The notes below the pieces were generated by a model. The model worked only from the letters and a program-made list of their open reading frames with translations, ran no database searches and was not told where the DNA came from. Below, one piece after another: positions 20,549 to 29,042 of a stretch of DNA of 64,000 bases. The translations under genes were made by a program, and so were the position numbers. Every line of letters starts with the position of its first letter. Within the stretch, counting starts at the first letter, position 1. This DNA comes from Candida dubliniensis CD36 (Eukaryota > Ascomycota > Pichiomycetes > Serinales > Debaryomycetaceae): positions 186,001 to 250,000 of the forward strand of contig NC_012860.1 in NCBI RefSeq assembly GCF_000026945.1. Reading direction: 5' to 3'.

Positions 20549-20995
20549 ATGAATGCTCCAGATAGATTTGAACTTTTTATATTGCCAGATGGTGTGGATA
20601 AGTAAGTATATTATTTATGATCAATCATTTGATTTGTTGAAGACTTTATTAACACTTTTTTTTTTTGGTGAAGAATAAAAATAATACCTGATACAAAAGT
20701 ACCGAACGCAGCAATAGTTAAGATTGAAAGAGAAGATCATACTTTAGCTAACTTATTGAGGGCTCAATTATTAAAAGATGAAAGAGTTTTATTTGCTGCC
20801 TATAAAGTTGAACATCCTTTATTTGCAAACTTTGTGTTAAGAGTTCAAACTGAGGACGATTATTCACCACGTGAAGCCTTACAGAATGCGTGTTCAAGTT
20901 TGATCAGTGAATTGGATGTGATAAAAAGTAAATTCAATGATGAATGGGCACTTAAAGCACTTTTAAATAATACTGAAGATGATTTCGAGTACTAG
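20549..20995 (+). CDS. RPB11: RNA polymerase II subunit Rpb11, two exons
   Basis: Rpb11 pairs with Rpb3 in the Pol II assembly platform, like the bacterial alpha dimer. The exons are 20549-20601 and 20674-20995 (124 residues; the yeast protein has about 120). The intron starts GTAAGT, has a TATTAAC branch-like site and ends AAG; splicing gives PDGVDK followed by IKIIPDTK. Family motifs visible are NAAIVKIEREDHTLANLLRAQLL, AAYKVEHPL and the C-terminal helix region. Another AG would be possible nearby, but only this one restores the conserved sequence. Confidence 0.95.
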
Positions 20996-21188
20996 TGATT
21001 TGGAAAGGGGGTATTGATTAATCATTAATGGTGGCGAAAAAGTATTCTAGCAAGACAGAATGGGTCATTTGTTTATACGTTTTAGGTATTTTTTTTTTTT
21101 GCAATGAATATACTACTAGTCAATTTACGGTACTGGACGAAAGAAAAGTATTATCAACGTGAAGTGGTATATATTGGAAATAGAATAT

Positions 21189-21216
21189 AAAAAAGAAAGA
21201 AAGAAAGAAAGAACGA
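21189..21216 (+). repeat. GAAA microsatellite, RPB11/CDC5 3' region
   Basis: Tandem AAAG/GAAA units lie between the convergent 3' ends of RPB11 and CDC5. This is a simple repeat with no evident role. Confidence 0.7.
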
Positions 21217-21274
21217 GAAGTACTATATAATACATAGGGGAAGACATTGCAAATATCAAGTAGCGTGGTCTTCT

Positions 21275-23236
21275 CTAAGCTTCTTTAAATGCTTTTTTCT
21301 TGATAGCTTCTTTGATGACCATTATTTTCTCTATACAGTCAGGAACATCTTCATATTGAAAGTTACCTTGTTTCAAAACCAGAATTAGCGGTTGTGTTTG
21401 AGTTAAACGCCCTGGCGAGATATGTGTAATAGCCAACCCTGTTTTCGATATACAGATCTTATGGTGGTCTTTAAAGTTGAACTGAAAGTTTCCGTTTGTC
21501 ATTTCAAACATTATGTAATCAGGAGTTCTGGTGTAGCGTCTTAAAAACACAGTTTCTTTCCTTTCTTCGATTTCACTGACTTTAGACAAATTACTATTCA
21601 TGTATTTTGCAAAAAAATCAACAATTTCTAACTGTCTTTTAGCTTGAGCAGGAGGGTTGGCAAGAGAGTTTTCAATGCAAGTCCACCCTTCATTTTCATG
21701 ATAGATCAATTCTAAAAATCTATCTGAATTATGGCGTTTCAATAATGTGTTTTCATCATTGAACAAAACTCCTATGTCGTCATTATTAAGTTGATATGAA
21801 AACCCATATTTATTTGAATAATCCACCCATTTGCTGATCAAAGTTGGATTCTCGCAATTTGGAAATTCACTTGCATCGACTTCATCGTGTCTTGAATGTT
21901 CCAATCTTCTCATGGTCTGATAAGTTTCAAAACACACCTGGTTGAGTCTTTTGATTGCTGTTGAAAAATTGGAGCTAAAATTGACTCTTCTAGGTCTTCC
22001 TAATTGGCCAGGATCCACCTCTTGATATTTGTTTCTAGTATCATTCGGTGATAGTGACAGAGGAAGTAAAGTTCTTGGTTGTTCCGAATGCAAATCTGCA
22101 CGCAAAATCTCAACTGGGTTCTTATTTTTTGGTGTGTAGATTCCAGCTGAATCCTTTGCATACTTGAAATTGGCCAGTGATTGAGCTCTTGTGATTTGAT
22201 CAAGGCCCGGTGGAAGAGTTTGCAAACTGACTTCATAAGTCTTATCCGGGAAAGGACCTTTAAACCAATCATACAGCAATATCTCATCGATGGTAGGTCT
22301 GTGTAATGGATTTAAGCTCAACAAGTCTTTGATCAATTGTTTGGCAGACTCAGAAATTGGCTTGTCTTCTGGGAAATAGTATTCTGTTTTCTTTATTCTT
22401 TCGTAAATAACATTCACGTCTTTAGCTTGAAATGGGGGTTTACCAACCAACAAAGCATACATCATAATTCCAATGGCCCAAATATCTACTTCAAAACTAT
22501 GGCCAGTGTTTTTACCGCCTAAAACTTCTGGAGCAATATAATTTGGTGTACCACAAATCGTGTACTTTCTGGAATCAGTTGAAGGTAAAACAGATGCTAA
22601 ACCAAAATCACCAATTTTTAAATTCATTTCAGGGTCGAAAAAAATATTTCCAAGTTTTAAATCTCTATGAATCACTCGTCTAGAGTGTAAGTATTTGATG
22701 GCACCAACAATTTGCACCATAAAGAATCTGACCTCAGGTTCAGACACTCTTTTTCTTGTTTTCAAGAGTTCCATTAAGGATTGATTAGGGCAGATTTCTA
22801 ATAATATGTATACATTAACATCATCTTCAAAACAATCAACAAAGTTAACAATATTTGGATGTCTCAAAGATTTATGAATTTTGATTTCTGATAATAGTTT
22901 TGTTTTTGTTTTTTCGTTTTTGATTGAGGCCTTTGCGACTGTTTTAGCGGCATAGATTTGACCAGAAGCATCCTTCATTTGAAAACAACGAGCAAACCCT
23001 CCTTCACCCAAAAAGTTTCCTCGACGATAGTCTCGTCCATTTCTAGTTCTCACTATAGATGGTGGTGTCTTACACAATGCCGATAACTTTTCCTTCTTTT
23101 TCTTTTGTTTTTGATCTGTCGGTTGAACATTTTCCTTTGGGCGTCTAATCGATTTGACAGGAGTAATGTTATTAGCTCTGGCATTGAGCTGGCCACTATT
23201 TAATGGCTGTAAAGGTTGTGAACGAAGCGCCGACAT
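21275..23236 (-). CDS. CDC5: Polo-like kinase Cdc5
   Basis: Cdc5 is the sole budding-yeast polo kinase and acts in mitotic exit, cytokinesis, cohesin removal and spindle function. The 653-residue product has a kinase domain at about residues 70-325: Gly-loop GEGGFA 77-82, Lys98, HRDLKLGN 190-197, DFG 210-212 and activation-loop Thr226 in KYTICGTP, the site equivalent to human PLK1 T210. Two polo boxes follow: the first begins near WVDYSNKYGFSYQL and the second contains TGNFQFNFKDHHK-like sequence (NGNFQFNFKDHHK). A KEN box is present at residues 34-36 in the N-terminal tail, a likely APC/C-Cdh1 degron. The family assignment is certain. The upstream region has duplicated Mcm1-like and forkhead-like motifs, consistent with G2/M expression. 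Confidence 0.97.
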   Translation of the reverse strand: MSALRSQPLQPLNSGQLNARANNITPVKSIRRPKENVQPTDQKQKKKKEKLSALCKTPPSIVRTRNGRDYRRGNFLGEGGFARCFQMKDASGQIYAAKTVAKASIKNEKTKTKLLSEIKIHKSLRHPNIVNFVDCFEDDVNVYILLEICPNQSLMELLKTRKRVSEPEVRFFMVQIVGAIKYLHSRRVIHRDLKLGNIFFDPEMNLKIGDFGLASVLPSTDSRKYTICGTPNYIAPEVLGGKNTGHSFEVDIWAIGIMMYALLVGKPPFQAKDVNVIYERIKKTEYYFPEDKPISESAKQLIKDLLSLNPLHRPTIDEILLYDWFKGPFPDKTYEVSLQTLPPGLDQITRAQSLANFKYAKDSAGIYTPKNKNPVEILRADLHSEQPRTLLPLSLSPNDTRNKYQEVDPGQLGRPRRVNFSSNFSTAIKRLNQVCFETYQTMRRLEHSRHDEVDASEFPNCENPTLISKWVDYSNKYGFSYQLNNDDIGVLFNDENTLLKRHNSDRFLELIYHENEGWTCIENSLANPPAQAKRQLEIVDFFAKYMNSNLSKVSEIEERKETVFLRRYTRTPDYIMFEMTNGNFQFNFKDHHKICISKTGLAITHISPGRLTQTQPLILVLKQGNFQYEDVPDCIEKIMVIKEAIKKKAFKEA

Positions 23237-23744
23237 ACCTGATGGAAACTGTGATGTATTAATTCAAAATAAATTTGCAATGCAGACAACGGATGAAGTG
23301 AAGTTGAAATTAAAAAGTTGGATAATTTCAATTGTTGGATTCTGGTGGCAGCTAATATATAATATATTGCTGAGCGTCTAATTATTTATATATATATATG
23401 TGTGTGTAGATATTTTTATAAATGCTGAGTTGGTTGGGTATATCTATCGGCTGGTGCTATATATATATAGTTTTAAACGATTAAATATTAATGCAAAACA
23501 AAAGGTTAAACCTCTTTAATAGTCAATGCTGAAGGAAGACTTTAAAAAATGAAAGGTAAAAGTAAAAATTAAAATAAAAAAAGGAAGAAAGGAATATAAA
23601 GCTTGAAAAAAAAAAAAAAAAGACTGTTGGGTTATATTATATATAAATTAAGTAGTAGTCTTTTGTTTTTCCCTTAGTGTATTTGTTAAGTAGTTTATGT
23701 TAAATTTTTTTTCTCTTTCAAGTTTTTTTGCCCATCAATTGATT

Positions 23745-23790
23745 TGTTTATTTATTTCCTAATTGAGAATTCTTGTCTTCGTTTGTTTAT
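23745..23790 (-). promoter_or_regulatory. Mcm1-like site between two forkhead-like sites, CDC5 promoter
   Basis: CCTAATTGAG (23758-23767) differs by one base from CCNAATTNGG, the Mcm1 core. It is flanked by TGTTTAT at 23745-23751 and 23784-23790; the minus strand reads ATAAACA, a forkhead core. Saccharomyces CDC5 belongs to the Mcm1-Fkh2 G2/M cluster, which is why this arrangement is notable. Confidence 0.4.
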
Positions 23791-23818
23791 TTTGTCTTCT
23801 GCTCAATTCAGGATATTG

Positions 23819-23824
23819 CACGTG
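23819..23824. promoter_or_regulatory. CACGTG E-box
   Basis: A palindromic CACGTG in the context GCACGTGACC, the core recognised by Cbf1 and related bHLH factors. It lies about 580 bp upstream of CDC5. Confidence 0.35.
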
Positions 23825-24472
23825 ACCAGTCGGTTTTTGCAATCATTTTTTTTTTTTTCTGTTGCTCAAATCTAACACTATATTTGGTCGTTGGGTGTTT
23901 CATTCTATTTATATTCTATCCTAATTGAGACAAGTATTGACTTGAAATCATCCTAGTTCTTATTATGGACAAGGACAAATCAGTTGTTTTAAGGGAGGTA
24001 GTTCCTATTCAAATGTTTGACCTGAAACCAATTATTCTGTAATTCGTAGAAGGGAAACAGGCTTGGGCTTACATATAACAACTTTGCTTGCATCGCCATT
24101 GTGGTCCTGCTGATTAACATTCTGGTGTCATCGGTATGTATTGGAACAGGTTCATGATCATAGATTGGTTTTTCTTTTTTCTTAGTATTTCTGATTAGTT
24201 TCTTTTTTTTTTTTTTTGATTATTACTAATGTTCTTATATTCCTTGCAGATTAGAGTTGTTGTTTTAGTAATACGAAATTAGTTCTATTTGATTTCCTAT
24301 TTAGTATGTTTACATTTGTGAATCACCCAATAAGCAAACCGAATTAGATCATTTTATATAAACATGGATTGACTTATATGAAACAAGAAGGACAGGGGGT
24401 TCTTCCAAGCACCTTCGGAATTACTTGACACCACAAAATTCCACACCTAGTTTATCACATTTATTTATGAAA

Positions 24473-27400
24473 TTAATTTAAATATCCTTTACATCCCGGT
24501 GCCCCACAAAGACATCTGATACGCTCTTCATCATTTGTTTCTCTTTCAAATTTATAATCATAAGTAAGTTCCTCATTTGCTTCAATATCTCGTAATGCAT
24601 AGATGACTATTCTTTTCTTTCCTTCAACTTTGATGATTTTTGCAGTACAGCTTGGACTACAACAATGATTGATAAACCTAGCAATTCCTCCCTTCTTAGT
24701 TGCATCAATGACTGTATTTTCGTCAATTCTAAAAAGATACGACGATCCTATACCAGTCTTTAAATAGCTTTTTTCCCTATGTTCTGCAACTTGTTGTCTG
24801 ATACGTTCTCCAACGTATTCTATGATCATTTCTTTTGCAGCTATCGGTTCCATGGCATACAACCCCCAATTGTGAATAGCAGATCTAGCAAAAGTAACTG
24901 GCTTTTTACGTTTTGTTAAAGCATTTAAACTCAACACATCTGATTCAGAACCTATCTGAGCGGTTATATCAGCTGCAAATCTTCTATTGTTAGCCCTATT
25001 AACACGCGAGCTCTGTAATGCATTTGTGTTTTCGTTTGGCTTTTCTTCATCTTCGTCCTCGTACTGAATTGTTTTGATTGGTTTATTGGTTTTCTTGCGA
25101 TGTGGCAAGTATCCTATCTTGTCTATTTCAGGAATTTTTCTGACCCCTTCACTCTTAAAAGATCCAGTCATTGACTGTAAGCTCTCGGGTAGTTCTTCCA
25201 TATATTCTTCCTCCTCCCTAATTTCTTGTACATCTTTCCTGTTCTTACTCTTCCAAGACCAATATTCAATATGCGATAATCCTGAAGGAGTGGTGTCAGA
25301 TAACAATTCTTGTGCCAATAACAAATCCTCGGAATCTTTGATGGTATGTTGCAATGCATTTAAATCAAAGTCACCACTGAATGAGTATTCCGGATAAACT
25401 GTCCTTGGTGTTTCTTCTGTTGGTTGATATTTGACATCAAGCTCTTCAATTTCTCTTTTGACCTCTTCTCCTTCTTCTTCATGACTACTCTCGGGAACTA
25501 ACTCGTTTTCTATAGCTGCTGGCACTTCAGTCTTTTGTTTTTTGATTTCACGTTCTTCAAGCTCTATATCATCGTCTACGCTGGTGACTGTAGAGCTTCT
25601 TTCTCTTTTCATCGTCAGTACAACAGGAGTAAGAGGTCTGCTTGTGGTAGTCTCATCTTCTTCATCTTCAGATTCTGATTGTGAGTGTGAATCGGAATCG
25701 TCATCAAAATTAAGGGCATGTTGCATAGGAATAATACTGTTTCTTCTCTTTGGCTTATGTTCTTGTGTTCTATCGTGCGGCATTCGGAATGAGGGTAATC
25801 TTTGTTGAAAATGTTGTCTTTGTTTTTCAAGAATAGATAAAGCGTCTTGTTTTAATTGGTTATTCGACACCAATACCTTTGGTTTTGCTGCCTGCTCTCG
25901 AGACTTCAATTCTTCAACCAACTCCGGATAATTGTCGTGTGCTAATAAATCCAAAATGTTGGGTGCAATGATTCTTTCTCTGATATCTTTGGCCAAAAAC
26001 GTTTGAAACTCTTTTATCAATATATTTGTTGCTTCATCAAGAACATCATTGGTTGATTTCAGGTCATTCTCCCTTATATTATTTGTAAAACCTTCTGGAA
26101 TGGCCATCTCCATAACTAGTTTATACTCAAAGAACTTTTTGGTATCTTCATTCAAAAAGCATCGTTCACATTCGTTGAGAGAATTGAAAACAATAAAAAA
26201 CCCAGATTTATCTGACAAAACCCTCGTCCAATCGTATTTTTTTAACATTCTCTTGATATCATGGGACGAGATTTTCTTGGTTGGGACGTACTTGTCACGT
26301 ATCAATATATATGGTCGACTCTTTATATATTTCTCCAAGTCTTTGGGTAATATTACACTCAGAATGATTTTGTGATTATGCCTGACAGATAGAACTGTGG
26401 AATTTGGCCTGTAAATCAAACTTTTATCTCTGGTGGATACTATGGTGTTTTCACGCTCAACACTTTTTTCCTTCTTAATAGATTCCTCGTGTTCTTTCTC
26501 TTTCTTTTTTAAAAGTTCTTGTTTCTTTTGTTCTTCCAAAACCTTTTGACGTCGTTTTTCTTCCTCTTGTTCTCTTTGCAATCGTTGTTGTAGCATTTTT
26601 TGTTTGGCACTCTCAAGTTTTCTATTCAATAATTGGCTCTCATTATCATTCAACGCTATTTTTAATGTTGCTCCATCAATTTTAAGTTCATCTTGTCGAA
26701 CTGTTTTGATGAAGTTTTTCGCCAACTCAGAAGCCCTTTGGTGATTCCCTTGAAATTTGAAAGTTACTATACCGAGAGGTACAGCTGTTGTGGGATCAGT
26801 TATGAAAGTCATCTCTTCTAAGGGATTGCCATATCTAGAAACAAAATTTCGCAAAAAAGGTTCACTGGTGGAAATTGGTAAGTCCCATATTACTAATGTT
26901 GATAATGGGGCTGGACCTAACGAATCACTATTGTACACAAACTTTGGCTGGGGTAATTGTTTGTATGGTGTCTTTTTAGCCTTTTTGTTTGGTTTTTGCA
27001 AGTTCAGATTTGATCGGACTATTCTTGGGTCTGAAACATGGTCTACTCCTTCTCCATTGTACCGTATCTTCTTGGATTGTGCACCTTTGTCGCCTTTAAG
27101 TGCATTTGAATCATTTATTACCATAAAATTTTTTTGGGGATTTACTGATCTTGAAAATGGAATGCTCAATGTAAAATCAGAATGGTGTGATAGTTTTGGA
27201 AATTCAGAATCTTTGTTATTCACCCCAGTGTTGCGATCTGAACCATTATTCAGTTCTATCGAAATAGGTGTTGATACTTTGTCGATACTAGACAAGGGCG
27301 TACTTAGTCCAGATGGTGTTCTACCATCCTTGATACTTGATCTATGAGTCCTGCTTTCTGGTGAGTTGGATCCGGTGTCATTAGGTATATACCTGTTATC

Positions 27401-27571
27401 ACTTGATTCATAATGTGCTCCTTTATTAAGAGTTAGCATCCCGCCAACAGAGTATCTATCTTCTGGATATTTCGGGCGACCTGTTCTATATCCTCCTCGG
27501 TGAGAGCCATAATATCCCCGTCGACTATATCCACCACTTGCTCCTCTCCCACCTCTGTTGTTGTATGACAT
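24473..27571 (-). CDS. SET1: Histone H3 Lys4 methyltransferase Set1 (COMPASS)
   Basis: Set1 is the catalytic subunit of COMPASS and methylates histone H3 at Lys4 on active genes. The 1032-residue product starts with an Arg/Gly-rich tail ([14 protein letters not shown] and more RGG-like repeats to about residue 32). An RRM-like domain follows at about 220-300 ([16 protein letters not shown]), then a Lys/Glu-rich coiled-coil segment (about 320-375), a second RNA-binding-like region, an acidic stretch, the n-SET region and the SET domain (about 890-1012). Catalytic motifs are [32 protein letters not shown] and ELTYDYKF. The post-SET motif CLCGAPGC near the end supplies the zinc-binding cysteines. 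Length and order match yeast Set1 (about 1080 residues). The RGG tail is a plausible substrate for the Hmt1 methyltransferase also encoded here, but that link is inference. Confidence 0.96.
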   Translation of the reverse strand: MSYNNRGGRGASGGYSRRGYYGSHRGGYRTGRPKYPEDRYSVGGMLTLNKGAHYESSDNRYIPNDTGSNSPESRTHRSSIKDGRTPSGLSTPLSSIDKVSTPISIELNNGSDRNTGVNNKDSEFPKLSHHSDFTLSIPFSRSVNPQKNFMVINDSNALKGDKGAQSKKIRYNGEGVDHVSDPRIVRSNLNLQKPNKKAKKTPYKQLPQPKFVYNSDSLGPAPLSTLVIWDLPISTSEPFLRNFVSRYGNPLEEMTFITDPTTAVPLGIVTFKFQGNHQRASELAKNFIKTVRQDELKIDGATLKIALNDNESQLLNRKLESAKQKMLQQRLQREQEEEKRRQKVLEEQKKQELLKKKEKEHEESIKKEKSVERENTIVSTRDKSLIYRPNSTVLSVRHNHKIILSVILPKDLEKYIKSRPYILIRDKYVPTKKISSHDIKRMLKKYDWTRVLSDKSGFFIVFNSLNECERCFLNEDTKKFFEYKLVMEMAIPEGFTNNIRENDLKSTNDVLDEATNILIKEFQTFLAKDIRERIIAPNILDLLAHDNYPELVEELKSREQAAKPKVLVSNNQLKQDALSILEKQRQHFQQRLPSFRMPHDRTQEHKPKRRNSIIPMQHALNFDDDSDSHSQSESEDEEDETTTSRPLTPVVLTMKRERSSTVTSVDDDIELEEREIKKQKTEVPAAIENELVPESSHEEEGEEVKREIEELDVKYQPTEETPRTVYPEYSFSGDFDLNALQHTIKDSEDLLLAQELLSDTTPSGLSHIEYWSWKSKNRKDVQEIREEEEYMEELPESLQSMTGSFKSEGVRKIPEIDKIGYLPHRKKTNKPIKTIQYEDEDEEKPNENTNALQSSRVNRANNRRFAADITAQIGSESDVLSLNALTKRKKPVTFARSAIHNWGLYAMEPIAAKEMIIEYVGERIRQQVAEHREKSYLKTGIGSSYLFRIDENTVIDATKKGGIARFINHCCSPSCTAKIIKVEGKKRIVIYALRDIEANEELTYDYKFERETNDEERIRCLCGAPGCKGYLN

Positions 27572-27976
27572 TTCAAGATGTATGTTTTGAATGCAAGCTT
27601 CTTGTTTTTATTTGTTACACGTCAAAAAATAATATAGGTTAAGCTGTAATCCTGGCTCTTTCCCAAAAATTCTGCTTTGTCTATCTTTGATGCAGTTATT
27701 GAATACTTTCTTATTGATATACTCCTGTGGTAGTCAATGTTCAAATGCAAAATCAATATATCAATCTGGAGTGTGTTAGAAAAAAAAAAATCAGAATAAC
27801 AACCGCAGAAAAAAATGGGAAAAAAAAAAAAAGTTTAAGAAAAATAGGAAATGCATGGAGTCGCGACACCCATCACCAAGGATTTTAGAATTTGTTATTG
27901 TTCAAGTTTTTCAATTCAATCCTCTGATTAACAATCTTTTTATTCTTGTGGTTTCTTTTTAATAACTTAAACATCA
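27572..27976. other. Divergent promoter region SET1 / NIP30-family gene
   Basis: About 400 bp between divergent starts. It contains poly-A runs at about 27780-27790 and 27821-27831. No specific motif was recognised. Confidence 0.4.
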
Positions 27977-28497
27977 ATGGAAAAGGAGGACCAAAAATCA
28001 GATAGAAAAACATTAAAGCAACAGTTAAGTGAAAACAGAAGTATGTTACAGTTTTCTTGTGTTTGTTTGTTTGTGTGTTTTGTATACTAACAGAATTTGA
28101 AGCTAGAAGATTTCATGAATATCAAAAACGGTTAGAGTCGAAGAATTCCGCATATCTACTTGATAAGAAGTCCACAAAGTTTTATGAGGAATTGAGGCAA
28201 AGGGATTTAGATGAGGACAGAAGGATTAAACAACAAGAAGCTATTGAGCTTCAAAGATTCAAGCAGTTACAGGAAAGGAAAAAAGTACTCTCGAAACTGA
28301 CAAAAAGTACACCACTTGGAAATATCAATAAGCCAGCGATTCTACCTAGGAAGAATCTACAGAAGGCAAGAGAAAACACGTTTGAAGGGCGACTGGTTGA
28401 ACCATCTTCAAGCAAAGAAGACAAAGAAGAAAATAATAGTAGTAATGGCAAAAATAGTATACTAGTTGGATATGAATCTAGTGAAGAAGAGGTTTAA
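27977..28497 (+). CDS. FAM192A/PSME3IP1 (NIP30)-family protein, two exons
   Basis: The exons are 27977-28040 and 28094-28497, giving 155 residues. The 53-nt intron starts GTATGT, and its branch sequence TACTAAC is immediately followed by AG, so the 3' splice site touches the branch site. Splicing gives a continuous N-terminal helix region (KTLKQQLSENR then KFEARRFHEYQKRL). This resembles the conserved core of the NIP30/FAM192A family, whose human member binds the PA28-gamma proteasome activator: a KxL-xxQLxENK-like start, an FYEELRQRDLDEDRR middle and a charged ELQRFKQLQERKK end. The C-terminal third is Ser/Asn/Glu-rich and ends in GYESSEEEV. Human partners need not exist in yeast, so the role is open. 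Without the intron the protein would lose its conserved start. Confidence 0.65.
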
Positions 28498-28686
28498 ATG
28501 CTGTTGCTTATCTGGTCTTGAATTCTGATATGATTGATGGGTGATGGTTGCATGGTCGTGTGTTTGGTGATAATTTATCAGTGCTTTCTCGAGTCCTGAA
28601 AGAATTTTTTTTTTCTTTGTTTTCTTTGACCTGACAATTTCTTTTAACCTTCACAATTCGTGAAAGCGACAGTTCACTGTATATCA

Positions 28687-28956
28687 ATGTTTTTGAATAT
28701 CATACAGAGCACAGGCAGGATATTGATGGGAAAACCATCTGGTGCTAATTTGCTTGTTCAAACTAGAAATAAAATGAAATCCCATAAGGCAGCTGCTAAC
28801 AGATTTATAAAAAGAGCCAGTGGACTCAAAAGAAAACAAGCTGGTGTCAATCATGGTAATGGTAGATTTAGTTATTCTGCTTTGAAGGGTTTGAGAGGAT
28901 TTGTGGAGGTTTCAAACAAAGGAGGTCATTTGAAGAAGTTCATCAATCGTGTATGA
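28687..28956 (+). CDS. MRP35: Mitochondrial large-subunit ribosomal protein bL35m
   Basis: This 89-residue protein has a short N-terminal presequence (MFLNIIQSTGRILM) followed by the bL35 core: NKMKSHKAAANRFIKRASGLKRKQAG matches the bacterial pattern of K-x-K-T-H-x-x-A-A-K-R-F, and the C-terminus is basic. It belongs to the 54S subunit of the mitochondrial ribosome. The start is the first ATG of the frame, at 28687; upstream codons have no ATG. The 3' end faces the end of NMA111 about 85 bp away. The identification rests on the L35 core motif. Confidence 0.88.
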   Translation: MFLNIIQSTGRILMGKPSGANLLVQTRNKMKSHKAAANRFIKRASGLKRKQAGVNHGNGRFSYSALKGLRGFVEVSNKGGHLKKFINRV

Positions 28957-29042
28957 TTTCATCGTTGTAAATAGATAATCTTTGGTATTTATGTGCATGC
29001 ATGTACTTAAATATATATATATATATAATGTAAATATTATTA

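Larger units (their letters stand above)
23237..24472. other. 1.2-kb region upstream of CDC5 and downstream of SET1
   Basis: CDC5 and SET1 are both on the minus strand, so this is mainly the CDC5 promoter. It contains two exact copies of TCCTAATTGAGA (23757-23768 and 23919-23930), forkhead-like TGTTTAT at 23745-23751 and 23784-23790, a CACGTG at 23819-23824, and TA and TG dinucleotide runs near 23386-23406. I examined a possible small spliced ORF at 23965-24283 and rejected it. Confidence 0.55.

Noticed and set aside
23231..23236. GTATGT at the CDC5 start codon, a possible 5' splice site
   Set aside because: The reading frame downstream is open and gives a typical Cdc5 N-terminus including a KEN box. 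No intron is needed.
23965..24283. Possible small spliced gene for a one-span membrane protein upstream of CDC5
   Set aside because: A first exon, a hydrophobic middle exon and a last exon can be joined, but the first intron would begin GTAGTT with no branch motif. The middle exon has several CTG codons that would be Ser in this clade and break the membrane segment.
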